From: Candidatus Sodalis endolongispinus
GTDB lineage: Bacteria; Pseudomonadota; Gammaproteobacteria; Enterobacterales; Enterobacteriaceae
DNA: 64,000 nucleotides
Direction: 5' to 3'
Assembly: GCF_018777395.1 (NCBI RefSeq)
Contig: NZ_JAFJYC010000001.1
Coordinates: forward strand, 2,046,001-2,110,000
Below are positions 8,809 to 22,240 of the stretch, piece after piece. A program made the translations under genes and the position numbers. The number at the start of each line of letters is the position of its first letter. Position 1 is the stretch's first letter. The notes beneath the pieces were generated by a model. The model did not search any database, was not told the origin of the DNA, and saw only the letters and a program-made list of their open reading frames with translations.

Positions 8809-10176
8809 ATGGAAGGTCAACAGCGCGATGAGACGCTGAAACGCGGGCTAAAAAACCGCCATATACAGCTTATTGCTTTGGGCGGGGCGATTGGCACCGG
8901 CCTGTTTCTGGGGATTGCACAAACCATACAAATGGCCGGCCCTTCGGTTATTCTTAGCTATGCTATCGGCGGTTTAATCGCATTCCTTATCATGCGCCAG
9001 CTGGGCGAGATGGTGGTGGAAGAGCCAGTGGCGGGCTCTTTTAGCCACTTCGCCTATAAATACTGGGGTAACTTCGCCGGCTTCGCCTCCGGCTGGAACT
9101 ACTGGGTGCTGTATGTGCTGGTGGCGATGGCGGAATTGTCCGCGGTAGGCATCTATATGCAATATTGGTGGCCCTGGCTGCCGACCTGGGTATCGGCGGC
9201 GGTGTTTTTCCTGCTGATTAATGCCATCAATCTGGCCAACGTAAAGCTTTACGGTGAAATGGAATTCTGGTTTGCCATTATCAAGGTTGCCGCCATCGTC
9301 GCGATGATCGTGTTTGGCGCCTGGCTCCTGCTCAGCGGACGTGGCGGCCCGGAGGCCAGCGTCAGCAATTTATGGGCGCAGGGGGGCTTTTTCCCGCACG
9401 GAGGCAAAGGGTTGCTGATGGCCATGGCGGTCATCATGTTTTCCTTTGGCGGTCTGGAGCTGGTGGGGATTACCGCCGCCGAGGCCGATGACCCGACGCG
9501 CAATATTCCTAAAGCCACCAATCAGGTCATTTACCGCATCCTGATATTCTACATCGGCGCGCTGGCGATCCTGCTTTCGCTTTACCCCTGGACCAAAGTG
9601 GTGGAAGGTGGCAGCCCGTTTGTCCTGATTTTCCAAGCCCTCAACAGCTATTGGGTGGCCAATATCCTTAATCTGGTGGTCTTGACCGCCGCGCTGTCGG
9701 TCTATAACAGCTGCGTTTACAGTAATAGCCGCATGCTGTACGGTCTGGCCCGTCAAGGCAATGGCCCACAATCGCTGGCGAAAGTAGACCGGCGCGGCGT
9801 GCCGGTTGCCGCGCTCGGCGTCTCGGCGGTGGCGACCGCGATTTGCGTGTTGCTTAATTATTTCATGCCAGGCGAGGCGTTTGGTCTGCTGATGGCGCTG
9901 GTGGTGTCAGCGCTGGTGATCAATTGGAGCATGATTAGCCTGGCGCATTGGAAATTCCGCCGCAAAAAAATGCAACAGGGCGCCGTCCCGCGCTTTCCGG
10001 CGCTGTGGTATCCGGTCGGCAACTGTCTTTGCTTGCTCTTCATGGCGGGTATTCTAGCGATTATGCTGCTCACCCCGGGCATGGCGATATCGGTGTATTT
10101 GATTCCGGTATGGTTAGTGGTGTTGGGTATCGGCTTCGCGCTAAAAACCTCCGGCCCGCGCGCAGACGCACGCTGA
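8809..10176 (+). CDS. aroP: Aromatic amino acid permease
   Basis: Inner-membrane APC-superfamily proton symporter for Phe, Tyr and Trp. The 455-residue protein starts MEGQQRDETLKRGLKNRHIQ and continues with the first-helix motif LIALGGAIGTGLFLG. Twelve hydrophobic segments are visible, plus family motifs EEPVAGSFSHFAYKYWG and GGLELVGITAAEADDP. I prefer the second of two adjacent ATGs (8806, 8809), 8 nt after AGAGG, because enteric AroP starts MEGQQ. A longer frame from 8758 would begin inside the IS end and is rejected. The coding frame is intact, but the native promoter region is displaced by the IS; expression may depend on an outward promoter in the IS right end. Confidence 0.95.
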   Translation: MEGQQRDETLKRGLKNRHIQLIALGGAIGTGLFLGIAQTIQMAGPSVILSYAIGGLIAFLIMRQLGEMVVEEPVAGSFSHFAYKYWGNFAGFASGWNYWVLYVLVAMAELSAVGIYMQYWWPWLPTWVSAAVFFLLINAINLANVKLYGEMEFWFAIIKVAAIVAMIVFGAWLLLSGRGGPEASVSNLWAQGGFFPHGGKGLLMAMAVIMFSFGGLELVGITAAEADDPTRNIPKATNQVIYRILIFYIGALAILLSLYPWTKVVEGGSPFVLIFQALNSYWVANILNLVVLTAALSVYNSCVYSNSRMLYGLARQGNGPQSLAKVDRRGVPVAALGVSAVATAICVLLNYFMPGEAFGLLMALVVSALVINWSMISLAHWKFRRKKMQQGAVPRFPALWYPVGNCLCLLFMAGILAIMLLTPGMAISVYLIPVWLVVLGIGFALKTSGPRADAR

Positions 10177-10188
10177 TCCCCGTCCCCG

Positions 10189-10214
10189 CGCCGGCCGGTG
10201 TTACCGTGCCGGCG
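10189..10214. terminator. Hairpin between convergent aroP and ampE
   Basis: CGCCGG pairs with CCGGCG, with an inner GGT/ACC stem, in the 51-bp gap between the convergent 3' ends of aroP and ampE. There is no T run, so this is only a possible bidirectional terminator. Confidence 0.35.
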
Positions 10215-10227
10215 ACGGGCGGGCAGC

Positions 10228-11079
10228 TTAGACCAGCGCGCCGTAGATGGTCAACAGCGCCACTACCACCACAATCACTAACGTGACTTTTTTCGCCAGC
10301 GCTACCGCGGCGCGGGGCGTTTGCACCGCATCCAGATGCGGCTCACGCGCCAGCGAAAACTGTGCCAGCCTTGTCAGCACCTGATATTGACTGCTGTGAA
10401 TATCCCATAATGAGGCAAACCAGGCCGGCAGCGCCTTCTCACCATGCCCCAGCAAAGCATAGGCCGCGCCCGCCAGCCGCACCGGCAGCCAATCCAGCCA
10501 GTGCAACAGCGTATCGATGCCGGAGCGTGCGCGTTTTAACGGCGTGGAGCGGCGCGCCAGCCAGGTTTGCCAGGCGCGCAGAAAGGCATAGCCCGCCAGA
10601 GGCACCGGCCCCCAGGGGCCGCCGATGACCAGCCAAAACAGCGGCGCCAGATAAAACCGGAAGTTGATCCACAGCAGCGCGTTTTGCAGTTCGCGCAAGC
10701 GCTCGGCCGGAGCACCTTCCACCGGCAAGCCGTGAATCAGCGCTAGCTCCTCGCTCATCGCCGCACTGGCGTCGATGTCGCCGCGGGCGGCGGCAACCAG
10801 ATAGTCACGATAATGGCAACGGATCCCGCCCGCGCCGATGCACAATAGCGCCAGGATGACCCACAGCAGCAGGGGGATTTGGTAAAACCAACCCGATACC
10901 AGCCGCAGGCAGACCGCGACCAATAACATCCAGCACAGCGCCAGCATCAGCGTCTGCGCCAGCGACGTCTCGCGCAGGCGGCTGAACGGCCGCTCAAGCC
11001 AGCGATCCAGTTGCCAATGTTCACCGTGCTTGAATAACCGCTCCCAGGCCAGCACCAATAGTAATGTAAACAGCGTCAT
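10228..11079 (-). CDS. ampE: AmpE, regulatory inner-membrane protein
   Basis: Polytopic inner-membrane protein encoded with AmpD and historically linked to beta-lactamase regulation; its biochemical role is uncertain. I chose the start [20 protein letters not shown] at 11079 (283 residues, E. coli 284), not the frame start 37 codons upstream, which lies inside ampD. Conserved stretches include [20 protein letters not shown] and [16 protein letters not shown], and it ends LLTIYGALV as in E. coli. Hydrophobic segments lie near residues 45-80, 150-170 and at the C-terminus. It begins 16 nt after ampD and is intact. Confidence 0.93.
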   Translation of the reverse strand: MTLFTLLLVLAWERLFKHGEHWQLDRWLERPFSRLRETSLAQTLMLALCWMLLVAVCLRLVSGWFYQIPLLLWVILALLCIGAGGIRCHYRDYLVAAARGDIDASAAMSEELALIHGLPVEGAPAERLRELQNALLWINFRFYLAPLFWLVIGGPWGPVPLAGYAFLRAWQTWLARRSTPLKRARSGIDTLLHWLDWLPVRLAGAAYALLGHGEKALPAWFASLWDIHSSQYQVLTRLAQFSLAREPHLDAVQTPRAAVALAKKVTLVIVVVVALLTIYGALV

Positions 11080-11095
11080 AACCCGCGTCTCCTTG

Positions 11096-12635
<1,540 letters not shown>

Positions 12636-12744
12636 CGAAATACTGCGCGCGGCCACGCAATTTGCATGTCATAACCTGCCGCCGCGCGGTGTATAGCTGG
12701 ATCCGTCTGCCACTTTTTCTTTCCGCCGCTATCGTGGCGTCTGC

Positions 12745-12788
12745 CGGGCCGCTAGGGTGAAGGGGTTTTCGTTCACCCAAGGGGCCCG
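12745..12788 (+). promoter_or_regulatory. Stem-loop covering the ppdD ribosome-binding site
   Basis: An outer stem CGGGCC/GGCCCG (12745-12750 with 12783-12788) and an inner stem GGGTGAA/TTCACCC (12755-12761 with 12772-12778) are separated by a symmetric 4/4 internal loop. The 3' strand includes AAGGGG, the likely Shine-Dalgarno of ppdD, and ends 2 nt before its ATG. It could hold back ppdD translation or serve as a nadC transcript end. No experimental parallel is claimed. Confidence 0.45.
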
Positions 12789-12790
12789 AC

Positions 12791-13231
12791 ATGCATCGCC
12801 AGTGTGGATTTACTCTTATGGAGTTGATGGTGGTGATCGCCATCATCGCTATTCTTAGCGCTATTGCGCTGCCCGGATATCAACGTTATCTGGATCGCGC
12901 GGCACTGACCGAAATGCTGCACATCGCCAGCCCCTACCGTCTGGCGGTTGAGCTGTGCGCCATGCAGCAGGGCGATGTTGATAGTTGCAACGCCGGTCAA
13001 CAGGGTATTCCGGCCACTCATCGCTCCCGTTATGTCAGCGGCGTCAGCGTGCGTCAGGGCATGATAAGTCTGACCGGCCGCCAAACCCTGGCTGGGCTGA
13101 CGTTGGTGATGACGCCCGCGACACACGGCGATGGCCTGCTCTGGCACCATCGCTGCGACGCCGCGGCGGGCAGCCATCTCGCCGCGCCGTGTGGGGCGCT
13201 ATTCCAGAACCCCGAACGCGAGGATGAGTAA
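12791..13231 (+). CDS. ppdD: Type IV major prepilin-like protein
   Basis: Prepilin of the type IV pilus/type II secretion class, 146 residues as in E. coli PpdD. A short basic leader MHRQCG precedes the processing site G|FTLMELMVVIAIIAILSAIA, with Glu5 of the mature protein conserved, followed by the hydrophobic N-terminal helix. Two Cys pairs are available for pilin disulfides (about residues 56 and 65, 118 and 130). The stop codon overlaps the next ATG (TAATG), showing translational coupling to hofB. Intact, although its assembly ATPase gene is broken. Confidence 0.9.
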   Translation: MHRQCGFTLMELMVVIAIIAILSAIALPGYQRYLDRAALTEMLHIASPYRLAVELCAMQQGDVDSCNAGQQGIPATHRSRYVSGVSVRQGMISLTGRQTLAGLTLVMTPATHGDGLLWHHRCDAAAGSHLAAPCGALFQNPEREDE

Positions 13232-14344
13232 TGTTCAACCGCACGCATACTGATGCGCGCTGGCAGGTGACCGGCACCCCGCTGCGCGACGATATGCCGG
13301 TGACCGGTACGTTGGATCTGCTGCTGCAGCGCGCTGTGCCGCGAAGCGTCGGATATCCACATTGAGTCCTGTTCGCCCGCAGGCTACCGGCTGCGATTGC
13401 GCGTCGATGGTCTGATGACCACCGCTCAGGGTTGTCCCGCCGCGCTGGCGGAGGGTCTGGTCGCGCGTCTGAAGGTTTTGGCGCGGTTGGATATCGCCGA
13501 ACGCCGCCAGCCCCAGGATGGACAATTCAGCGCCGGCGGCGATGGCCCGCCGTGTTCGCTGCGGCTTTCCACGCTGCCCACCCTGTACGGAGAAAAAGCG
13601 GTACTGCGTCTGTTACGCTGCTCGCCGGAGCGTCTGACGCTGAAAAGACCGGGCATGCCGGCGACGCTGCGGCGGCGGGTGATACGCGTGCTGCGTCAAC
13701 CCCACGGGCTAATGTTGATAACCGTCCCCACCGGTAGCGGTAAAACGCTGACGCTCTACGCCATGCTAAATATGCTGCGCCGCCGTCCGCTCAATATTTG
13801 CAGCATGGAGGATCCGGTTGAGCTGCCGTTGAGCGGTATCAACCAGTGTCAGGTCAATTTCAGGGCACAACTGGATTTTCCGCTGCTGCTGCGGGCGCTG
13901 CTGCGCCAGGATCCAGACGTGCTGATGGTGGGCGAGATCCGCGATCATGAAACCGCCGCCGTGGCGCTGAACGCCGCCCGCACCGGCCATCTGGTGCTCT
14001 CAACGCTGCATACGCTATGCGCCGACGACGCCATAAGCCGGCTGCGCCAGCTCGGGCTGGATGCGACGCAGGCAGGACCGGCGCTGAGCCTGGTTCGCCA
14101 GCTGTGCCCCGACTGCCGGCGCGCGCCACGGTTTGAAGCTCCCCGGCAGGACGCGACAGGCGGTTGGCAGGCGCAAGGTTGCGTCCGCTGCCGGCGCGGC
14201 TATACCGGCCGCTGTGGCCTGTTCGCGCTGCTGGAGGATGACGCCAGCGGGGGCCAGGGACTGTGGTGCGCCGGCATGGCGCTGGCGCAGCAGGGCACAA
14301 CCTCGTTGGCCGAGCTCAGGCGCGTCTTGGGTAATCCGCCGTGA
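13231..14344 (+). pseudogene. hofB: Type IV pilus assembly ATPase HofB, frameshifted and eroded
   Basis: GspE/PilB-type secretion ATPase. Frame 1 (MFNRTHTDARWQV to SVGYPH) stops at 13365 after 44 codons. The family sequence resumes one frame over at about 13331 (ALCREASDIHIESC), so one indel lies near 13331. The N-terminal region before that point is about 50 residues shorter than in E. coli. The rest keeps a Walker A, PTGSGKT (13726 region), a Walker B in DPDVLMVGEIRD and the CPDC/CVRC zinc pairs. Small internal losses show as ALSLVRQLCPDC where the family has an extra IAQRLV-like segment, and a further gap near the C-terminus. Translation of the 315-residue remainder from an internal start is possible but would lack the N-terminal domain. 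Its stop overlaps the hofC start. Confidence 0.88.
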
Positions 14345-15519
14345 GCGGCTGCTGGCTCTGGCGTTGGCAGGGTTTGTCCGCCGAAGGCCAACTCTGTCGG
14401 GGTGAAGTAATAGGCCGCAGCCGCCGCGACTGCGGTCTGCGTTTAGTGGCGTTGGGCCACCAGCCCTTTCGCCTACGTATTCACGGCTGGCTGCCGGCGC
14501 GCTATTGGCAACGCAGGGTGCTGATTGACCTTACCGACCGGCTCGCCTCGCTGCTGCAGACCGGCCTGACGCTGCTGGGAGCCGAATACCCCCGCGCCGG
14601 CTGGCGCTGTCTGCTGGCGCAGATCGGCGCGGATATCGAACGGGGAGTGACGCTATCACGGGCCTGCGCCGCCTGGCCGCAGGTCTTTCCGCCGGTGTGG
14701 TGCGCCATGTTCGCCCTGGGCGAGCTTACCGGCAGGTTGGATAGCTGCTGCGCCGAACTGGTGCAAAGCGAAGCCCGCCTGTGGCGTCTCAGACAGCAGG
14801 TCATGCGGTCGCTACGCTATCCGCTGCTGGTCAGTATGGGCGCGGTTGGCGTACTGCTGCTAATGCTGTTGCCGGCCTTCGCCCGCATCTATGCCAGCGC
14901 AGGCGTCCCCCTACCGTCCACCGCCGCCCTGCTGCTGCGTTTCGCGGCGCACGCGGGGGAACAGGGGCTGGTTTATCTCGCCGTCGCGCTGGCGCTGTAC
15001 GCCGTTTGGCGGCGATTGTGCCACTATCACCCGCGCTGGCGTCATCGGCTGCGCGCCACCGCGCTGTGGCTGCCGCTGGCGGGCCCGCTGTTGCGACATC
15101 ACGCGCTTCATCAGTTGTTACAGACGCTGTCAATGACCCATCGCGCCGGCATCGCTCTCGATCGGGCGCTGGCGGTCGCGGCCCGCGCGGAGGGGCACCC
15201 GCGCTATCGTCAGGCCGTGCTGCGCTGCCGGCAGGATCTGCGCCGCGGCAAGGCACTGCATCAAACGCTGGCGCCAACATCGCTGTTTCCGGCGCATTGC
15301 CGCTGGCTCATTCGCAACGGCGAGCTTACCGGCACGCTGGATGAGGTATTATCGCAGCTGGCGCGGTTACACGGCGAGCAGGCGCGGGAAAAGGCCGAAC
15401 AGCTGGCGCAGTTGGCCGAGCCTGCGCTGCTGCTGCTGACAGGTGCCATGGTGTGCGGACTGGTGGTGATTCTTTATCTACCCCTGCTGCAGTTAGGAGA
15501 AGTATTTAGCCAGTTCTGA
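14341..15519 (+). CDS. hofC: Type IV pilus inner-membrane platform protein HofC
   Basis: GspF/PilC-type polytopic platform protein, 392 residues (E. coli 400). It starts GTG at 14341 (MSGCWLWRWQGL), overlapping the hofB stop by 4 nt. Two GspF domains are visible, at about residues 55-175 and 255-375, each with a typical TGEL-like motif (ALGELTGRLDSCC; IRNGELTGTLDEVL). Hydrophobic segments lie at about 155-185, 200-225 and 360-385. The frame is intact. With hofB broken it may be an orphan. GC content is very high, as for its neighbours. Confidence 0.87.
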   Translation: MSGCWLWRWQGLSAEGQLCRGEVIGRSRRDCGLRLVALGHQPFRLRIHGWLPARYWQRRVLIDLTDRLASLLQTGLTLLGAEYPRAGWRCLLAQIGADIERGVTLSRACAAWPQVFPPVWCAMFALGELTGRLDSCCAELVQSEARLWRLRQQVMRSLRYPLLVSMGAVGVLLLMLLPAFARIYASAGVPLPSTAALLLRFAAHAGEQGLVYLAVALALYAVWRRLCHYHPRWRHRLRATALWLPLAGPLLRHHALHQLLQTLSMTHRAGIALDRALAVAARAEGHPRYRQAVLRCRQDLRRGKALHQTLAPTSLFPAHCRWLIRNGELTGTLDEVLSQLARLHGEQAREKAEQLAQLAEPALLLLTGAMVCGLVVILYLPLLQLGEVFSQF

Positions 15520-15836
15520 TGGCGGAAAGGCACCACCGCCACGCGTGTCGACAGGCGGCGAGAAACACTGAACGGTGCAGGCGGAGACAGGGGAAGGTGG
15601 CGAGAAACGTTCAGCGGCGCAGACGGTGACAGGTGAAGGCGGGGAGAAACGCTTAACGACGCAGACGGGGACAGGTGAGCGGCGAGAATCGCTTAACGAC
15701 GCAGACGGGGATAGGTGAAGGCGGCGAGAATCGCTCAACGACGCAGACGGGGACAGGTGCAGGCGGCGAGAAACGCTCAACGGCGCAGGCGGGCACAGGT
15801 GAAGGCGGCGGCGTCCCATCCGCCGCCCGACGCTGA
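15520..15836. other. hofC-guaC intergenic region holding a minisatellite
   Basis: About 317 bp between the convergent hofC and guaC. Nearly all of it is a 42-bp tandem repeat (listed separately). I see no gene with family similarity. Confidence 0.7.
15554..15803. repeat. Six-copy 42-bp tandem repeat
   Basis: Six units of 42 bp, typified by GGCGGCGAGAAACGCTCAAC followed by a GGCGCAGGCGGGCACAGGTGAA-like half. One junction (copies 3/4) lacks 2 bp, making 250 bp in all. Copies differ by several substitutions, so it is not an assembly stutter. The unit is a multiple of three, and on the minus strand the open frame gives a repeating 14-residue Ser/Leu/Arg-rich peptide; no ribosome site supports expression. 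It is a candidate variable-number locus. Confidence 0.92.
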
Positions 15837-16880
15837 TTATAGCTGGGTAAAGATCCGGTTTTCCTGCTCGGCGACGCGGATAAAAGTGGTGCGTTTGGTC
15901 AATTCCTTTAAACGCGACGCGCCAACATAGGTGCAGGCGGAGCGCAGACCGCCGAGGATATCGCGGATGGCATATTCCACCGGCCCGCGCAGCGGCAGCT
16001 TGACGGTTTTGCCCTCCGCTGCGCGGTAATCCGCCACGCCGCCGACATGCCGCTTCATGGCTGACTCTGAGCTCATGCCGTAGAACAGCATAAAGCGTTC
16101 ACCGTTTTCTTCGACGAGGGTGCCTTCACATTCGTCGTGGCCGGCCAGCATGCCACCCAACATCACGAAATCCGCGCCACCGCCGAACGCTTTGGCGACG
16201 TCGCCCGGCACTGAGCAGCCGCCGTCGCTGACAATCTGCCCGCTCAGACCGTGGGCGGCATCGGCACACTCGATGACCGCTGACAGTTGGGGATAGCCGA
16301 CGCCGGTTTTCACCCGCGTGGTACATACCGAGCCGGGGCCGATACCCACTTTGACGATATCGGCGCCGGACAGAATAAGTTCCTCCACCATCTCGCCCGT
16401 CACCACATTGCCGGCGCAAATCACTTTATCCGGGCAGGCCTCGCGAGCTTTTTGCACAAAGTTTACAAAATGCTCCGAATAGCCATTGGCGACATCAATG
16501 CAGATAAAATTCAGCTGCGGCGACAGCGCCAGGACTTGCTTCATTTTCTCGAAGTCGGCGGCGGAGGTGCCGGTGGACACCATCACGTGACGCAGTACCG
16601 ATTCCGGCGCCCGCGCCACAAATTCACGCCACTGATCCACGGTATAATGTTTGTGCACCGCGGTGAGCACGTCGAAGGCGGCCAGCGCCTCCGCCATATG
16701 AAAGGTGCCGACGGTATCCATGTTCGCGGCGATAACCGGCACACCGGACCAGCGAATGCCGGGGTGTTTGAAGGTGAAGTCGCGCTGTAGTTCAACATCG
16801 GAGCGGCTTTTCAGCGTGGAGCGTTTTGGCCGGATAAGGACATCTTTAAAACCTAACTTCACATCTTCTTCAATACGCAT
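15837..16880 (-). CDS. guaC: GMP reductase
   Basis: Reduces GMP to IMP with NADPH in purine salvage. It is 347 residues long, the same as E. coli. An IMPDH/GMPR TIM barrel spans the protein, with the substrate and cation loop [20 protein letters not shown] holding the catalytic Cys (about residue 186), plus [20 protein letters not shown] and [13 protein letters not shown]. It ends [17 protein letters not shown]. Intact. It is monocistronic, convergent with hofC and divergent from coaE. Confidence 0.97.
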   Translation of the reverse strand: MRIEEDVKLGFKDVLIRPKRSTLKSRSDVELQRDFTFKHPGIRWSGVPVIAANMDTVGTFHMAEALAAFDVLTAVHKHYTVDQWREFVARAPESVLRHVMVSTGTSAADFEKMKQVLALSPQLNFICIDVANGYSEHFVNFVQKAREACPDKVICAGNVVTGEMVEELILSGADIVKVGIGPGSVCTTRVKTGVGYPQLSAVIECADAAHGLSGQIVSDGGCSVPGDVAKAFGGGADFVMLGGMLAGHDECEGTLVEENGERFMLFYGMSSESAMKRHVGGVADYRAAEGKTVKLPLRGPVEYAIRDILGGLRSACTYVGASRLKELTKRTTFIRVAEQENRIFTQL

Positions 16881-17064
16881 AGGGTTTTCCTGGTAAAAGG
16901 CGACAAGTCGCTAATCAATATCGGATACAATTTGCCTATTCCAGTAGCGGTATCATACGCGGGATTAAAGTTAGGGCAAGACTGCGAAATCTGCCCGTTT
17001 TACGCTACAATCGTACCAATTTACCTGGTGCCGGGGGATTCTTTTTCAGGGTGAGGCAGTTAAC

Positions 17065-17691
17065 GTGACGCAATTCATTGTCGCCCTGACCGGCGGTATC
17101 GGCAGCGGTAAAAGCACGGTGGCCAACGCCTTTGCCGCGCTTGGCGTGCCTCTGGTGGACGCCGACGTGATCGCTCGGGAGGTGGTGCAACCGGAAAGTC
17201 CGGCCCTGGACGCCATCGTGCAGCGTTTTGGCCCGGCGATGCTAAGCGCGGACGGGTCGCTGGATCGCGCCGCGCTTCGCGCGCGTATTTTCAGCGACCC
17301 GGCAGAGAAAGCCTGGCTTAACGGTCTGCTTCATCCGCTTATTCAGCGGCAAACCGAGCAGCGGTTACGCTCCGCTCGCACCCCGTACGTGCTGTGGGTA
17401 GTGCCGCTGCTGATTGAAAATAACCTGCAGCAGAGCGCCGACCGGGTGCTGGTGGTGGATGTCGACCGCGCCCGCCAGATTGCGCGCACACTCAGCCGGG
17501 ACGGCGTCAGCCGTGCACAGGTAGAAAACATTCTGGCGGCGCAGGTGTCGCGTCAGCAGCTTCTGGCCTGCGCGGACGATATTATTGATAATAGCGGGCG
17601 CCCCGAGGAGATAACGGATCGCGTTGCTACCTTGCATCAACGCTATCTTGCGCTTGCGGCATCAGCAACCCGACAGGATAAATCACCATGA
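17065..17691 (+). CDS. coaE: Dephospho-CoA kinase
   Basis: Last step of coenzyme A synthesis, phosphorylating the 3' hydroxyl of dephospho-CoA. It is 208 residues, with a GTG start at 17065 ([20 protein letters not shown]) that contains the P-loop GGIGSGKS. The CoA-domain features [23 protein letters not shown] and [12 protein letters not shown] are present. Its stop overlaps the next ATG by 4 nt (ATGA), so zapD is translationally coupled. Intact. Confidence 0.96.
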   Translation: MTQFIVALTGGIGSGKSTVANAFAALGVPLVDADVIAREVVQPESPALDAIVQRFGPAMLSADGSLDRAALRARIFSDPAEKAWLNGLLHPLIQRQTEQRLRSARTPYVLWVVPLLIENNLQQSADRVLVVDVDRARQIARTLSRDGVSRAQVENILAAQVSRQQLLACADDIIDNSGRPEEITDRVATLHQRYLALAASATRQDKSP

Positions 17692-18443
17692 GTGACGTTT
17701 ACTCGACAACGGTGCTGTTTGAACACCCGTTAAATGAAAAAATGCGTACCTGGCTTCGACTGGAGTTTCTGTTACAGCAGCTTTATCGACATCCGGCGTT
17801 AAGCGAGACAGCCAACGCGCTGACGTTTTTTCGTACTTTGTCCGATCTGCTGGACGTTTTGGAACGCGGCGATATCCGCAGTGAAATGCTGAAAGAGCTC
17901 GATCGCCAGCAGCAAAAGTTATTGCAGTGGGAAGGCGTGCCCGGCGTCGACAGCGAGCGCGTCAGCGCCCTGCGCACCGAGTTCAAACGTTGCGCCACTA
18001 CGCTGATGTCGGCCCCGCGTCTGGGTCAGTTGCTGCGCGAGGACCGCCTGATCGGCGCCGTGCGCCAGCGGCTTTCTATTCCTGGAGGCGGCTGCAGCTT
18101 CGACCTGCCGGCGCTGCATATCTGGCTCCATCTGCCGCAGCCGCAGCGGGACGCGCAGGTCAACGGCTGGCTGCAAACGCTGGATCCGCTTAACGCCGCG
18201 CTGACCCGCATACTGGATATCGTGCGCCATTCGGGGCCGTTCAAGAATCAAATCAGTTTAAACGGTTTTTTCCAAGACAACGCCGAGGTTGGCGATTTGC
18301 TGCGGCTACGCATCCCTGTTGAGCATCAACTTTATCCACAAGTATCCGGCCATAAAACCCGTTATGCTATCCGTTTTTTATCCCTGGACAGCGAAAACGG
18401 CGTGGTGCCGAACCGCTTGCCGTTTGAACTGGCCTGCTGTTAG
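17688..18443 (+). CDS. zapD: Cell division factor ZapD
   Basis: Cytoplasmic FtsZ-bundling protein (formerly YacF), 251 residues (E. coli 247). Recognised from [27 protein letters not shown]-like [54 protein letters not shown] and the C-terminal [10 protein letters not shown]. The protein is helical with a beta domain near the middle. It overlaps coaE by 4 nt and precedes yacG by 12 nt, forming the operon coaE-zapD-yacG. Intact; its partner FtsZ is encoded in the dcw cluster of this window. Confidence 0.95.
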   Translation: MSDVYSTTVLFEHPLNEKMRTWLRLEFLLQQLYRHPALSETANALTFFRTLSDLLDVLERGDIRSEMLKELDRQQQKLLQWEGVPGVDSERVSALRTEFKRCATTLMSAPRLGQLLREDRLIGAVRQRLSIPGGGCSFDLPALHIWLHLPQPQRDAQVNGWLQTLDPLNAALTRILDIVRHSGPFKNQISLNGFFQDNAEVGDLLRLRIPVEHQLYPQVSGHKTRYAIRFLSLDSENGVVPNRLPFELACC

Positions 18444-18455
18444 GAGAACGCTACC

Positions 18456-18656
18456 ATGAGCGACGATATCATTAACGTCCCCTGCCCCACCTGCGGTAAA
18501 GCGGTGGAATGGAGCCAGAAAAGCCTGTTTCGGCCGTTTTGCAGCAAACGCTGTCAGCTGATTGATTTGGGCGAATGGGCGGAAGAAGAAAAACGCATTC
18601 CAAGCGATGTGCACATTACCGACAGCGACGAGTGGAGCGATGAAACCCGCCATTAA
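18456..18656 (+). CDS. yacG: DNA gyrase inhibitor YacG, zinc protein
   Basis: 66-residue zinc-binding protein reported in E. coli to inhibit DNA gyrase. Four Cys ligands are visible: CPTCGK near residue 9-12 and FCSKRCQL near 28-32, followed by [15 protein letters not shown]. It is the third gene of the coaE operon and is intact. The acidic C-terminal tail (DSDEWSDE) is typical. Confidence 0.93.
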   Translation: MSDDIINVPCPTCGKAVEWSQKSLFRPFCSKRCQLIDLGEWAEEEKRIPSDVHITDSDEWSDETRH

Positions 18657-18819
18657 TAAGGCCGCATAGGCGGCGGTTGACTTTGCCGTTGTAGGCGACA
18701 CGCTTCATCCCCGGATGCCGCATTAGCCCACCAGCTTACCCTGGTTATCCCCGCCAGTCGGCGGCGGCACGGTGCGCTTGCCGCCTGCTACCACCTGCGC
18801 GCGACATCAATGCACCAGC

Positions 18820-18915
18820 CGCTGACTCTCGCGCGGTATCGATGTGCTGTCCGCTGGATCTCGCGCGGCATCGATATGCTGCCCCATGACTCTTAAGCGG
18901 CATCGTTGCGCTACT
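18820..18915. repeat. Three-copy 32-bp tandem repeat
   Basis: Three head-to-tail 32-bp units at 18820-18851, 18852-18883 and 18884-18915, sharing a core like CTCGCGCGGCATCGATATGC. A weaker fourth unit may lie at 18788-18819. There are no spacers between units, so this is not a CRISPR. It fills the gap between the convergent yacG and mutT. Confidence 0.8.
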
Positions 18916-18935
18916 GACTGAATGAGCGCGCGCTT

Positions 18936-19325
18936 TTAATCCGCCGTCAGTTGGCGGATGATGGCCGCGTTGGCCTGTGGGAACTCATCCGCGCGCAGCG
19001 CCTGCTGCGGGCACCAGCGCACCGGCTGTCCTTCGTTGCCGCAGGGCGTGCCGCGCCACTGCTCCACCAGATAGAAATAAAACGCCATCTGCCGCTCGGC
19101 GAAAGCATGCTGCGTGGTCGCCAACAGCCGGGCACGTTCGACGTCAATGCCGGTCTCTTCGCGCAATTCGCGATACAGCGCCTGTTCGGGGGTTTCTCCC
19201 GGCTCGACCTTACCGCCTGGAAACTCCCAAAAGCCCCCCATGTGGACATCCGCCGCCCGGCGGGCGATGAAGATCTCCCGCCGGGCGTTACGTATAATAC
19301 CCACCGCAATGGTTCGTATGGTCAT
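18936..19325 (-). CDS. mutT: 8-oxo-dGTP diphosphatase MutT
   Basis: Nudix hydrolase that clears 8-oxo-dGTP to prevent A:T to C:G transversions. It is 129 residues, as in E. coli. The Nudix box GGKVEPGETPEQALYRELRE continues EETGI, with every catalytic Glu and Arg kept (residues 37-59). The N-terminus TIRTIAVGIIRNARREIFIA matches the family. It lies 129 nt downstream of secA on the same strand. Intact. Confidence 0.95.
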   Translation of the reverse strand: MTIRTIAVGIIRNARREIFIARRAADVHMGGFWEFPGGKVEPGETPEQALYRELREETGIDVERARLLATTQHAFAERQMAFYFYLVEQWRGTPCGNEGQPVRWCPQQALRADEFPQANAAIIRQLTAD

Positions 19326-19403
19326 AGCTGTCAGCGCTCCTTCACGTTGTCCCGCACAGCCAGGCCGCGCTCCTTAGAAAAAGTGTAACCCGTTTTTGCT
19401 AAA

Positions 19404-19423
19404 ACGCCCGGCGAACCGGGCGT
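19404..19423 (-). terminator. Stem-loop after secA
   Basis: A perfect 8-bp stem, ACGCCCGG/CCGGGCGT, with a 4-nt loop lies between the secA stop and the mutT start. On the minus strand it is followed by TTTT and then, after a few bases, TTTTT. It is a good candidate for a partial terminator between secA and mutT. Confidence 0.65.
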
Positions 19424-19454
19424 AATGTGCGACTAACGGCCAAGTGGTGCCGTG

Positions 19455-22163
<2,709 letters not shown>

Positions 22164-22240
22164 AGTCAGTCACATCTCATCACGGCCCCGTCCATCGGCG
22201 GCCAAAAAGTCGTTTGCGGGAAAGTTAAGGTCCTTTAGCG

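Noticed and set aside
15493-15819. Repeat protein encoded by the 42-bp minisatellite on the minus strand
   Set aside because: The frame reads into hofC antisense, lacks a ribosome site and has low-complexity composition.
18788-18915. Possible CRISPR array (32-bp repeated unit)
   Set aside because: Units are head to tail without spacers, imperfect, and no cas genes are nearby.
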